From Siphonodentalium dalli (taxonomy: Eukaryota > Mollusca > Scaphopoda > Gadilida > Siphonodentaliidae): DNA of 64,000 nt. The stretch is from positions 95,098,707 through 95,162,706 of the forward strand of contig CP136067.1 in the NCBI GenBank assembly GCA_032622095.1, written 5' to 3'. The position numbers and the translations under genes were made by a program. Under the pieces are notes generated by a model. The model was not told the origin of the DNA. It did no database searches and saw nothing but the letters and a program-made list of their open reading frames with translations. Shown piece after piece: positions 11,112 to 22,775 of the stretch. Numbering within the stretch: position 1 is the first letter of the stretch; every line of letters begins with the position of its first letter.

Positions 11112-12363
11112 ATGAATGATAGACGTTTCGGCATCTGGACGTGTCGGCACCTGTGGTTGCCGTTTGGCACCTGACTTTTCGTCACCTTGGACTTTTCGGC
11201 ACCTGCTAATGTTCAGACCAACGATGAGTGAAGACTAAATTTTTTTTTTTTTATTCTTTATTTCAATAAAATGTGATAGACTCCCACTTCAAATCGCACT
11301 TCAAATCGGCTCCGGCAAAATTCAAATTAACCAGCTATATATTGACAGGCGCAATACGGTCATGAATCGTCGATTCGTTTAACGGAATCATAGTGTCATG
11401 TCGCAAACCATGTATATCATGGGTTAACGTAGCGTATTTCAAGATGCACAATGTGTACTCATATATATCGACATGTGGCCGTTCTACCAAGGGTCTGATG
11501 CTGCGGCGTCGATGTGAAAATTATGTTTGTCAATTCAAATTATGATAGCTCTCTGAACAGACAACATTGTCTGTTCGCGATATATAAGATGGTCATCAAT
11601 ACTGATATTGCTAAGATACTCACATACTGCACGAGGGGAGAAGCTTGAAGTCCAGGCACTTCTATCAAGAGTCTGGTGGTGTGGTGTCGATCTGAAAATT
11701 CCGTTTGTCGATTCGCTACGTCATATTATGATAGTTCTCTGAACAGATAGCCCTGTCGGTTCCCGATATATAAGAGGTCCATCAATACCTGCTATACTAA
11801 AATACACTGCACCCGAGTGAGGAGTTTGAAGTCCAGACACTTATATCAAGGGGCTGTTGATGTCGTGTCGATGTGAGAATCAAATTGGTCGATAGCTCCT
11901 ACGTCATAACATGATAGCTCTCAAAACAGACCATCCGATCTATTCGCGATATATAAGAGGGACATCAATAACGATATTTAAAAAAAAAATTGCACCACAT
12001 AAATAGTGCAGCGGCCGAACGCCCAAAATGGTTGGGTAACCCTATCCACGGTAGAACAAGTTGAAATCAATATATATACCAGGTTGGGGCATGACGAACA
12101 AGTAAAGTTGATTGGCGTTTGTTGTCTCTTGGCCTGTCGGTATTCATATAGGGAAATTCCGCTGCTGCTCGTTCGATGCTACCAACAGCAAAGACAATAT
12201 CATATATATGAAACGAAAACAAAAAGAAAGAAGTGCCGAAACGTCTTCGGTGAAGTGCCGAAACGTCCAAGCACCTGGGTTTTCGGCACTTGGTTGTTTC
12301 GGCCCAGAAACGTCGAGAAAACGAGGTGCCGAAACGTCTAGGTGCCGAAACGTCCTGCACCCT
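11112..12363. mobile_element. 1.25-kb inverted-repeat element with TAAG duplication
   Basis: The termini carry inverted copies of a 15-mer (AGGTGCCGAAACGTC). They lie near 11120-11205 as GACGTTTCGGCAT and relatives, and at 12240-12362 as four or more direct copies. The flanks are TAAG at 11108-11111 and 12364-12367; removing the insert restores the LINE frame. The interior has ~170-bp imperfect repeats (11480-11960) around CGATATATAAGA. No transposase is present. The superfamily is not identified; a 4-bp duplication and iterated termini narrow it only slightly. Confidence 0.7.
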
Positions 12364-13995
12364 TAAGTATATTCCCTGACATTTTCGAGTTTGGTCTCAG
12401 AGATATGAAAGGATGGAATTATTGTTGTTGGTCTTCTTCGAAAAATCATGCATTTAGTTTTTTCCGCGTTTTCATTCGAATCAGTGTGTAGTTTCAGTTT
12501 GTTTAGACAATTTTGGAGTCCCGTGGAACTATCAGACAATAGAACGAGGTCGTCAGCGAAAAGAATATGATTGTATTGACTGTCACCGATCGTCACTGGA
12601 TCTCACGATTCGTCAAATATATTCCTAATGTCATCGATGAATATTTTGAATAAATTCGGTGATAGTATTAATCCTTGCCTGACCCCAATGGTCGATAAGC
12701 AAGCAGGTCCAAGTCCTCTATTTGTCTTAGTTGTGTAACAACTTGAAGAATATAGTGAACGGATTATACGCAATGATTGGACCTCCACTCCGATGTGTTG
12801 CATTTTATCGAAGAGTAGTTGCCTATTCACAGTATCAAAGGCTTTTCGGAAGTCTACAAATGCAGCAGCATATAGCAGTCTCTTCAGTGACTTATATCGT
12901 TGAACTATGGCATGCAGAAAATCTGTTAATCTGCGGTTTACAATTTTACTAAACAGTTTCCCAATTGTGGAGCTTAATGCTATAGCACGGTAGTTATTCG
13001 GATCACCCTTGTCACCTTTTTTGTGGATTAAGCCGAGAATTGACTCGCTCCATGCAGTTGGGTAGTTAGTTCCCTGTTTGAAGAATTATGTTAAATATTT
13101 TGGCAAGCCATCACTCATTAGAGGAACAAGCACCTTCAAAAGCTCATTGGAAACCTGGTCTGGTCCCACTGATTTATTCGATTTCAATTCTCTAGTGGCC
13201 GACAGAATTTCCTCTACCGTGATAACTTCATCAGTCATTTTCACAGCAGGCGAGGTGCCCGAGGAGCTCATGTTTTCGTCAATGTAAATATTAGGTGATC
13301 CTGTACAAAAAAGTGACCTGAAAAATTCAACTGACCTATCAGCTTCTCAGTCATTTTAGGTGACTCTATTTTTTTCGCAATTGTGATATTATTTCCCAAT
13401 ATTTTTTGGGATTATCTGTTTCTAGGGTATCTAAGCTATCATATAAGCACTCGTGAAAATCGCGCTTTTTCTTCTTCAACTCGCGTTTGTATGCCTTTCT
13501 GTTTATGTGGAATTTTACCCGGAGTTTCCCGTCAAAGGGATTATTTCTCATGTCAATAATTATTTTTGCCAGGTCGCGTCTCAAATCTTTACATCTACCG
13601 TCAAACTATGGTCGTTTTCTGGGAGCAGTTTTTCGTTTGAGTGATTTTCGAGCGCATCCATGCACGTTTATGTCATTTATTAATTGCACGAAATCCACTG
13701 TAGCAAGTGTGGTTCCTTGTTTATCTCGCGAGTACTGATAACTGTTAAAGTCTATCTGTCGTTCGTGAATTGACTGTGTTTGCATTATGTCGTATACTTT
13801 CTGCCGACTTAATTCAGTCCATAATTCAGTTCAGAGATGTAGTTGTGTATATTGATATTTCGTAGAGGTCTTGGCACACCGTTTGCTTGGGTGTTTTAGA
13901 TGTAGAACCAATTGACAATGGTCAGAAAATTCCGTGGGTAATTTGACGCAAAAATAATCAACCGACTTTTGCACAGATTCTTGGATCCTGGATTT
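12364..13995 (-). pseudogene. LINE endonuclease end and reverse transcriptase core (segment 3)
   Basis: Read on the - strand from about 13995: the end of an APE-type endonuclease (a SDHCQL motif near 13910), a lysine-rich linker (13584-13366), NKSVGPDQVSNELL (13180), RQGLILSP (about 12670), then HILFADDLVLL with the YADD-class catalytic pair (about 12560). Frames are broken at several points (near 13270, 12830 and 12600), so the copy is dead. It is truncated at the 5' end inside the endonuclease. The clade cannot be fixed from the sequence alone. Confidence 0.85.
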
Positions 13996-14137
13996 GAAAA
14001 AGTTATACTATTCAAAGCCAATGTTCAGCTTATCAGTCATTTAAACAATAATAGAAATCACAATCAATCGTACACAAAGTCACGATAATCCACAAAGTCA
14101 TTCATAAGTAAATTGAGTATCTTTCTTACGCCACCAG

Positions 14138-16129
14138 GTGGTGAAACAATAACCACAACAACGCCTATGACGACGACATCCACACCAACAACTACAACAA
14201 CAACAACAACAACCACAACAACAACGGGGACAACCACAACCACAACAACCACGACGACGGCCACTACACCCACAACGGCGACAACCACAATCACAACTAT
14301 AACAACGACGACTACAAGAACAACGGCGACCACCACCAACACCACCACAACAACGACGACTACTACAACATCAACAACGACGACAACCAGAACGACGACA
14401 ACAACGATGAGCACCACCACAACGACGACCACTACAACGACGATGACCACAACAACGACGCCAACTACAACGACCACCACCACCACAACAACAACAACGA
14501 CTACCACTACAACGACGGCCACCAGAACAACACCGGCGACCACCACCACAACCACCACCACCACAACAATAACAGCAACTACGACGACCACCACCACCAC
14601 CACAACAACGACAACCACAACAACGACGACCACCACAACACCAACAACAACGACGATGACCACAACAACAACAACAACAAAAACAACAACAACAACGGCG
14701 AGCACCACCACAGTAACAACAACAACAACGACCACCACAACTACCACCACTACAACAACGGACACAACAACGACGACCACCACCACAACGACGACGACCA
14801 CTACAACGACGACAACCACAACAACAACAATGACGACGATAACCACAACAGCAACAATGGCGAGCACCACCGCCACAATAACAACAACAACGATGGCTAC
14901 AACAACGACGGCGACCACCATCACAACCACCACCACCACAACGACGACGACCACAACAACAACGACCACCATAACAACGACGACCACTACAACGACGGCG
15001 ACCACCACCACAACGACGACCACCACAACAACGACGACTACTATAATGACGACCACAACAACAACGATGACGACGACCACAACGACGACGACTACAGCAA
15101 CGACGACCAGCACAACGACGACGGCGACCACCACCACAACGACGACCACTACAACGACGACGACCACAACGAGGGCGACCACCACCACCACAATGACGAC
15201 CACTGCAACGACGACGGCGACCACCACCACAACGACGACCACAACAACGACCACCACTACAACGTCGACTACCAACAAAACAACAACGACGACGACGACC
15301 ACAACGACGACGACCACAACAACGATGACGACTACCACCACAACAACGACGACCACTACAGCGACGACGGCGACGACGACAACAACGACGACCACCACAA
15401 CAACGACGGCAACTACAACGACCACCACAACAACGACGGCGACCACAACAACCACCACCACCACTACAGCGACGACGACGACCACAACGACAACCACCAC
15501 AACGACGACCACAACAACAACGACGACGAAGACCACCACAACGGCGAACACAACGACGGCGACGACCACCACAACGACCACCACTACAACAAGGACGACC
15601 ACTACAACAATAACAAAGACGACGACGACGACCACAACGACGACCTTCACAACAACAACGACGACTACCACCACCACAACGATGACCACTACAACGACGG
15701 CGACTACCACCACAATAACGACCACTACAACAACGACGACCACTACAACAATAACAAAGACGACGACAACCACAACGACGACGACCACAACGACGACGAC
15801 CACAGCAACGACGACGACCACAACAAGGTCGACCACTACAACAAAGACGGCGACGGCCACCACAACAGCGACGACAACCACAATGACGACCACTACAACG
15901 AGGACCCCCACTGCAACGACGATCACGACAACAACGACAACCACGACAACAATGACGACCACCACAACAACGACGACCACCACCAGAACGACGACCACTA
16001 CAACGACGACCACCAGAACAATAACGACGATCACCACAACAACGACGACGACAACCATTATCGCAACAACAACGGCGAGCACCACAACAACACCGATAAC
16101 AACAACCACAGCAATAGAAACCACAATAT
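14138..16129 (+). CDS. Lectin gene exon 3: ~664-residue threonine-rich region
   Basis: It starts after CTTACGCCACCAG|GTGGTGAAAC and ends at ACAATAT|GTAATT, a weak donor. Phase 1 at both ends fits exons 2 and 4. It encodes residues 135-799, almost all Thr (ACA, ACC, ACG, ACT mixed), with scattered Ala, Ser, Met, Ile, Lys, Arg, Pro, Asn and Asp codons, each one base from Thr. This is a mucin-like stalk expected to be heavily O-glycosylated and extended, spacing the N-terminal modules from the lectin domain. Because A/C-only triplets rarely give stops in any frame, openness alone is weak evidence. The phase match and splice sites are what support it. Long antisense valine- and cysteine-rich frames here are shadows. 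Confidence 0.7.
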
Positions 16130-16617
16130 GTAATTTTACTCAAAAATCATTTAGAGAATAGTCATCATTTTATACACACGCATGTGGAACCACCCATGAC
16201 AGTTTACGCTAGTTTAATGTACCCACCCATGTATTTCACCAAGGTAACGGGATGTAAATATATTTGTGGCGGTTCTATTAGAGTAATTCTACCAGAGTTA
16301 TTGTTCCCGGGAAATTTACCTGCAGTAAATTATGGAAAATTCACCACGGTAGTGTTCAGGGGTATGCTTTCAGAAACCTTAATATTTGAGATAACAGATT
16401 GGATACTATATAAATGCCACATGAGATTACACAAGGTGTTAAAATGTTTATAACTTAGCTGACTTATTTATAACAATATTATTGACACACAATGTTAACT
16501 AGTTGGTATGACACTGGGTACCATTGTTTTCCAATGATTAACTAACAAAATATGATTTGTTTCTCACAAAATAGACATATGACACATTAGCTATCAATGA
16601 GCTATTGTGAAATAGAG
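16130..16617. other. Start of lectin intron 3, no gene seen
   Basis: The + frame of the threonine exon reads only ten more codons before a stop at 16159-16161, consistent with intron from 16130. An 89-codon + frame at 16184-16453 has no recognisable motif. Confidence 0.5.
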
Positions 16618-16975
16618 TTATCGCGCATGCGCTTGTAAAATGGCAAATAATGAAAACAGACCACAAAATGTTCTTCTTGAGAACATATTGAATAGTTGAT
16701 AATTGTCTATTGCCATCTTCGTGATTTTAAAGTTTCCTAGTGGCACCCGTAATAATACGAGCTGTTTTATACAGTATATCTTCAATAATATAAGACACAT
16801 GTTACTCACAACCATCACATACCAGACTACACAAGAATATTCAAGAGTTGATTGAATCAAACAGAAGTAACATTATTCAAGACTAGCGCTGTGAAAATAA
16901 ATGTGAGGACCTCAGCTACCATCTTTAATCAAAATAACTCCAGATGCTTGCGTGATTTGACTATCTTAATAGGCT
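16618..16975 (-). pseudogene. LINE 3' portion, cut off from 20735-21310
   Basis: A degenerate - frame includes IQSTLEYSCVVWY, matching the conserved LINE motif around ...S-x-L-E-Y-x-x-x-x-W located after the palm domain. The preceding part of such a reverse transcriptase lies on the same strand at 20735-21310. The two pieces are therefore best explained as one LINE split by the insertions at 16986-20148 and 20167-20658. Confidence 0.6.
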
Positions 16976-17772
16976 TTTAATGCATGGTCCGAGTTCACTG
17001 TCGGATACCCGTTTAGGTTCGGACATTCCAAGATGGCGGCGCCCAGTAAAGAAGATAAACGGTAAGTGTATATATTGTCTCCAAGCATCAATTAACGACA
17101 TCTTTCGGTGATACACCTTTAAACAGTTATGTAGGAATGTGTATGCCCAACACCTACGTAACACGCCTTTCGCATGACAGGCATGTGAATTGTTGTATTT
17201 GGCGTGTCAAGTCGTCATAATTTTTCTAAATTTTATCGAGTCGGCGAAATGTTCGCTTTTTCTTATTTTTTTGGCCCTGTGCTCATGGATCCGCAAATTT
17301 ATGTATTGTTGTGGGTAGATTAGGTTACCACACATCTTCGGAATGCAAAACAGGCGATAGTTTTATTGTCTAACTCCGAAAAACGACCTTTGAAAATTTC
17401 AAAATGTTCAGGTTCAGATTTGCAACATTCCCGATGATTTTGTTCAGGTTCAGACACAATTTTCGTTCGGGTTCGGACAAATTTCGTTCAGGTTCGGACA
17501 ATTTTAGTTCAGGTTCGGACGCATCAAAACCTTACCTAGAAATGACATGCCGAGGCGCAGTCGCGTTCTTTTTGTGCGTGTTATTTACGAACATGCATTG
17601 TTATATCTAAATATGTCAGCTGAAATTTCCAAATATAGGTGGTAAATTCTCCGAATTAATGGGATAAAAGCCACAGTTAAATATTCTCGAGCAATGTCGA
17701 CTATACACCAGCTAGTGGGAAATGAAATTACATTGCCATATTACATATGAGCAACAGTGGTAATATTACTTA

Positions 17773-17910
17773 TCTTCTGCAATATCGGGGTTACATGGAT
17801 ATCTAATACCTGGTTCTCGATTTTGAACCCCGAGGCGGAGCCAAGGGGTTTCAAAAAGAGACATCCGGGTTTTAAATCTCCATGTATCCCACGATGTTGG
17901 CGGAGATAAC
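17773..17910. repeat. Palindromic MITE nested in fold-back element
   Basis: The two halves are inverted around GAACCCCGAGGCGGAGCC. The outer arms are GGTTACATGGATATCTAATACC and the complement of GGTTTTAAATCTCCATG. A second copy lies at 50330-50490. The flanking GAGATAACTATTTTGTCC is shared with the complement of GGACAAAATCGTTATCTCC there. Confidence 0.8.
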
Positions 17911-18632
17911 TATTTTGTCCTCACATCAATAGCTACCATGTGGTGTGATTTTCATAGGTTATCAGATAAATTCACACCAATCAGCACCAATAAGAATACT
18001 TCAGTAGCAGGCCTATCGATCCTGTGTTAGGTGACGTCGCGCTAGAACGTCACGATTAGTGAAACTGCTAGTTCAAGGGTAATTCATAACCCCGATGTTT
18101 CATGTGCTCTTATACCCCCACTGTCAAGAGTTACGGTGGACATGCATGGTGCATGATTTAAAAGTGACGTTGTTTTAAAAGGCCTCAATCATTGAATGCT
18201 TGAAATGGATACTGTACTCAAATGTTGTTGGTGTCTATAGTCTTTGAGTCGTAGAAAAAGGTAACCAGCTTTCCGCTATTTTAAAGTTTGTTGAGTATGA
18301 AGTAATGTTATGGATAGCAGATCAGCCGGAATGCAAAAATACCAATTATCATTGTCGCGTAATTTATGTACAGTTTTCAGGCAAATATATCAAATAAATG
18401 TTATGTTATATACCCATTTAAGTTATTTTCACTAGCCATTGAGTGGCTTATGTTTTACACGATCGTGTGTGCCACGCGTTGCCCAATCCACTATCCGTCA
18501 ATTAATTTGATTACGTCTTGTACACGGAAATTCGTAATTTAATTTTTGGCTCCATTCATAAATTTAATCGATATCAAATTATGAACTTTGATTTTAAGAT
18601 AACCTGTTGATTTAAACGTTTACAGAATACAT

Positions 18633-18796
18633 CTTCAATAAATTCCCGGTAATACCAACAATTAGTCTAACATCGATAATATACAGAAAGATTAGTAATT
18701 TGAGTCGGAGAACGTTTACAGAATACATCTCCGACTCAAATTACTAATCGTTCTTATCGATATTCGATCGTTGGTATTACCGGAAATTTATTGAAG
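18633..18796. repeat. Hairpin element, ~70-bp arms
   Basis: The arm at 18633-18710 pairs with 18729-18796 (CTTCAATAAATTCCCGGTAA against its near complement). The loop repeats the AACGTTTACAGAATACATC found just outside the left arm. A diverged single-arm relative lies at about 56610-56760. Confidence 0.75.
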
Positions 18797-20166
18797 ATGG
18801 CGTACAGTACCCCTTTAACTCAGTTCTGAAATTGACATGAATGTTACCAAGCTCCGTGCAAAGTTGTGCAAGACAGCTTAGTGAGTGGACTGAACTGTGT
18901 TTTGCAGCTTGGAATGTTTCATCACCACCAGTGAATATCAGTCTAATATCAATGGCCATGCCTGCACCAACATGGAACAGGAGGATGTATATATCGACAG
19001 TTATGTACAGTTATCTGCTCATCTACCTTCGGCGGCCTTCTTGGCCTCGTATGTGGATGTGGAAGGGAACCACGTGAGCGCATGCATTTATCCCACATGC
19101 ATAAAATAAGAAACTCTTCACTCGATCATTGGGAAGTTTCCCCAAAGAGGTTTAAAAGCCCAACATTATTTATTAATCCCAATCAATATATTGTTGACAT
19201 TTGTCCCAATTATGTTAAAAAAGATTATCTATTAAATCCCAAAACCATAGTGTACATAGCACAGCAAAAAAGTCCATTATTACAGAACTTTGAACTTTCT
19301 TAAAACCTAGTTTCCTCTGCAGTTTCACAAAGTATAAGACCAAAATCATCAGACGAAAAACGTTTCTGGCAAATATCGAGTAAAACACATTTGAGTGGCA
19401 TGGCGACAAATTAATTTATACACAGGGTCATAATACACAGTGTCTATGATTATTAATTTATGTATGAATTATGTATTTATGAAATACACCACTGTAATAA
19501 TTGAAAAAATTGTATCAAAAATATGAATAAATGATAAAAAAAAAAAAAAAATAAGAAACTCCGCCCAAATTATTCGCGAGTGGGCTAAAACCATGTCACG
19601 TGTTCCACATTATCGTTTTTGTTTACGAATAGAAGATAATCAATACGCACAAAAACGCAATAAGAACGCGACTGCAACGAAAATTGTGTCTGAACCTGAA
19701 CAAAATCATCGGGAATATTTCGAATCTGAACCTGAACATTTTGAAATTTTCAAAGGTCGTTTTTTCGAAGTTAGACAATATAAATATCGCCTGTTTTGCA
19801 TTCCGAAGATGTGTGGTAACCTAATCTACCCACAAAAATACATAAATTTGCGGATCCATGAGCACAGGGCCAAAAAAATACGAAAAAGCGAACATTTCGC
19901 CGCCTCGATAAAATTTTGAAAAATTATGACGACTTGACACGCCAAATACAACAATTCACATGCCTGCCATGCGAAAGGCGTGTTACGTAGGTGTTGGGCA
20001 TACACATTCCTACATAACTGTTTAAAGGTGTATCACCGAAAGATGTCGTTAATTGATGCTTGGAGACAATATATACACTTACCGTTTATCATCTTTACTG
20101 GGCGCGCCATCTTGGAATGTCAGAACCTAAACGGGTATCCGACAGTGGAGTTGGGCTTAATATAGA

Positions 20167-20658
20167 TATTTGAGTGCAACAACCAAACATAAATTACACA
20201 GTTTTCAAAATAAATTAATCAGGTTTGTTCTGAGCTTAAATAAATATATATCACACATGTGGTAGATGGTTTAAAGCCATCACTTCAAATAATTCCTGTT
20301 TTACCAAACGATTCCAAGTGGCCAGATTACATGTATAGTAGGTTCAATACATTCCACATAATTATTCAAATGAGTGGCCCCTGTGTGGAAAAGGCTTTTA
20401 TATCCAAATACTCTATCTTGAGGCACAGACAATCTAAACTTACCAGAGAGTATATTATATTAGCAATGAGTGTTTGATATTTGAAAACAATATCTTAAGT
20501 AATTTGGAGCTTTTCATGTCTTTCATGATTGTCATGTTTTCTTTCAACCGGAATCCATGTAATTGCATTGACCGTCTACAACCTATATGGGTATATATAT
20601 ATATCTAAGCTCAGAACAAACTTAAATACTAGTTTAATTTGGTTGTTGCACTCAAATA
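20167..20658. mobile_element. MITE with ~65-bp inverted ends
   Basis: It begins TATTTGAGTGCAACAACCAAA and ends with the complement. A second inverted block, GTTTGTTCTGAGCTTA, follows within each end. The 492-bp interior has no coding potential. It sits directly beside the fold-back element, both interrupting a LINE. Confidence 0.85.
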
Positions 20659-20734
20659 GCACAACGGAGGCGGCATTGACATAATGAGTTGACAAGTACG
20701 ATCTTTGCGAAAGGGGTTATGAAATCTGCCTTTC

Positions 20735-21310
20735 AATATAAAGCATTAAGGCGAGTGGTTAATTTACTTAGTACTTCTTTTGACTTGTGTTCCCCAGTGA
20801 GACTTTCATCGATATAAGCAACCAGGTATTTCATCCCATTAGCATACTTAATGTTGATTACCGTTGCAGCAGATTGCACGTTCGGGACAGTTATTGATTT
20901 TACCTTTGCAGCCAAATAAATTGGTTTCTGTTTTGGCTAAATGAAATGACAATTTATTGTCAGCTAGCCAATGGCTTACTGATGTTATATCTGTATTCAG
21001 CTGATCTGCCATCAAATTTTATTCATTTCCCAAACTATCCATGCTGAGTCATCTGCATGCAACAATAACGTGCAATTTACGGCTACAGCGGCATCAATAA
21101 CGTACAAAATGCAGAAAACAAAATATGTCCCAAAATAACCCTCGAGGGACACAACAAGTGATATTCATGTGATGTTCAAATTATGTCAGTGATTTGGGTC
21201 CTGGCGGACAGATATGATGAAAACTAGATCACTGGGTTAATATTGTTTCCTAAAGAACTTAACTTGACTCATAAAATAGTATGGATCACAGAGTCAAATA
21301 CGTTTTGAAG
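20735..21310 (-). pseudogene. LINE reverse transcriptase core remnant
   Basis: Broken - frames give, in order, a GVPRG-like block (from the usual G-x-P-Q-G), HADDSAWI (the YADD catalytic motif, first residue changed), SHWLADNKLSFHLAKTETN (the conserved W-L-x-x-N-K-L-x-x-x-x-x-K-T), and VAYIDESLT (from Y-L-G-x-x-I-D-x-x-L-x-W). Motif order is exactly that of a LINE palm-thumb region. Several frame breaks show it is dead. The rest lies at 16618-16975. Confidence 0.75.
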
Positions 21311-22179
21311 GTGGATAAAAACCATTCACATTACTTTTACTGGATACAATGAGAGAGATTCGGGTAGATTAAGTTCCCAGGTTTGTTCTGAATTTGACTT
21401 TTGAATTTTTCAAAGTATTTCTATTCGGGGTGGTGGCTACTCTGATATTAAGATTTTTTGCATTAATATGTATATGTGATGACGAACATAACCCGCATGG
21501 GAGGGTTCAACGGCTTGGCTTCCGATTATATCACAACTTTCATTTACGAGCATGTTCTATATTTTGACTTTTTTATGCTCTTTCTGTACATAACTCTCAT
21601 GTATAGAAAGCTACTATGCTTGGACATATTTTCAAGTGAGCGACATGTTAGTCAAACATTTTATTGAAAATCTAAATTGTTGATTACTTTCGGTTTAAAC
21701 TTTCTACACTAAATAATAAATGTGCCGCTAGACTAATTCCAAGTCAATATTACAGTATGAAACATCTAACTCGTATATTTCTTTCAGCACAAGGAACCAA
21801 AATTTATCATTGGTCACATATTGATCTTATTATTAAACAGGGGCCGAAAGAACTGCATGGTTGTTTGATCGATGACCAGAAGAACACGAACTTACAAATA
21901 TGATCAACACGTGTGCATTTATGTAGAAAACACTACGACAATTACCCCTCTCACGTGATATTACTCGAGACTGGTGTGCATTTATGTATACAGGAATGCA
22001 CAAGGTGTGCATCATGTATAAAACGTTACCACAACGACCCATTAGCGACACACTCCAAATCCCCTATTATTACGACCCTGTCGTTTCACTTTATGTGGAA
22101 GTTTACCGTCCCGTATGCATATATTTGTATCGTGTGTTTGTAACATTTTCTTATTGCAATTTTCTATTATATTCTCAAG
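21311..22179. other. End of lectin intron 3, no gene seen
   Basis: No recognisable element. Short frames at 21476-21667 and 21913-22143 lack motifs. The 131-codon frame starting at 21984 is genuine coding only from 22180, where exon 4 begins. Confidence 0.5.
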
Positions 22180-22371
22180 CTTGTTCAGGTGGATATTCTG
22201 AACACACTCTAGGCGGCGTGGATTACTGCCTGCGATACGTGTCCACAGCGAAGACCTGGAATGACGCACGTTTTTATTGTAATATCGACGGGGCCCATCA
22301 CATCCTAATCCAAACCAATAAGAAGCTCAGTGATTTGGAGAATTTGCTCCAAACCTACGGCCATGGTACAG
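22180..22371 (+). CDS. Lectin gene exon 4: first half of C-type lectin domain
   Basis: It starts after ATTATATTCTCAAG| in phase 1 and encodes residues 799-863. The sequence shows a long-form C-type lectin domain start: C800-x2-GY, C815, KTWNDAR (823-829) and C832, with the hydrophobic run ILIQT (840-844). The exon must leave phase 1 to join exon 5. The only suitable site is ACAG|GCAAGT, a GC donor with otherwise perfect consensus. The next GT (GTGAGA, three bases on) would leave phase 2 and break the frame. Confidence 0.85.
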
Positions 22372-22482
22372 GCAAGTGAGAAATCAGTAACTAATTTTAT
22401 GAATCGGGAGTAAATAGTAACCGCGAGAAAGACAGTCTACTAGAATAACGAGGCTATAGGAATTGTACTCGTAAAGAGTAGA

Positions 22483-22775
22483 TCCTATGTGTGAATTGTG
22501 TGTAGATCCTATGTGTGAATTGTGTGCAGATCCAACGCGTGAATTCGTGTGTAGATTATGTGTGAATTGTGAGTATGTCCTGTGTGTGAAATCTGTGTAG
22601 ATCCTATGTGTGAATTATATGTAGATCACATGTGTGAAATGTGTGTAGATCATATGTGTGAATTGTGTCTATATCATTATGGGATTTGTGTCTATATCCT
22701 ATGTTTGAATTGTTTGTAGATTCTATGTGTGAATTGTGTGTAGATCTTATGCGAGAATTGTGTTTAGTTGTGTTA
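22483..22775. repeat. ~24-bp minisatellite in intron 4
   Basis: About eleven degenerate copies of GTGTAGATCCTATGTGTGAATT. It lies about 110 bp beyond the exon 4 donor. Confidence 0.9.

Larger units (their letters stand above)
16986..20148. mobile_element. 3.2-kb fold-back element with ~475-bp inverted ends
   Basis: About 16986-17465 and 19678-20148 are inverted copies. The outer end reads CACTGTCGGATACCCGTTTAGG on the left and its complement at the right. Both arms therefore give the same spurious frame (MLRRCWAYTFLHNCLKVYHR). The inner ends carry iterated TTCAGGTTCGGAC. The interior holds two smaller palindromes (about 17773-17910 and 18633-18796) but no transposase. Long inverted ends without a gene suggest a Foldback-type or deleted terminal-inverted-repeat transposon. 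Confidence 0.75.

Noticed and set aside
14064..16124. 686-codon valine-rich open frame on -
   Set aside because: Antisense of the ACN-rich threonine exon; GTN/GNT triplets rarely make stops. No flanking splice phases or motifs support it.
14371..16143. 590-codon Cys/Arg/Gly-rich open frame on -
   Set aside because: Another frame of the same low-complexity repeat; no structure beyond repeat translation.
16961..20165. Two matching open frames starting MLRRCWAYTF
   Set aside because: They lie in the two inverted arms of the fold-back element; duplication explains the match and no known domain is present.
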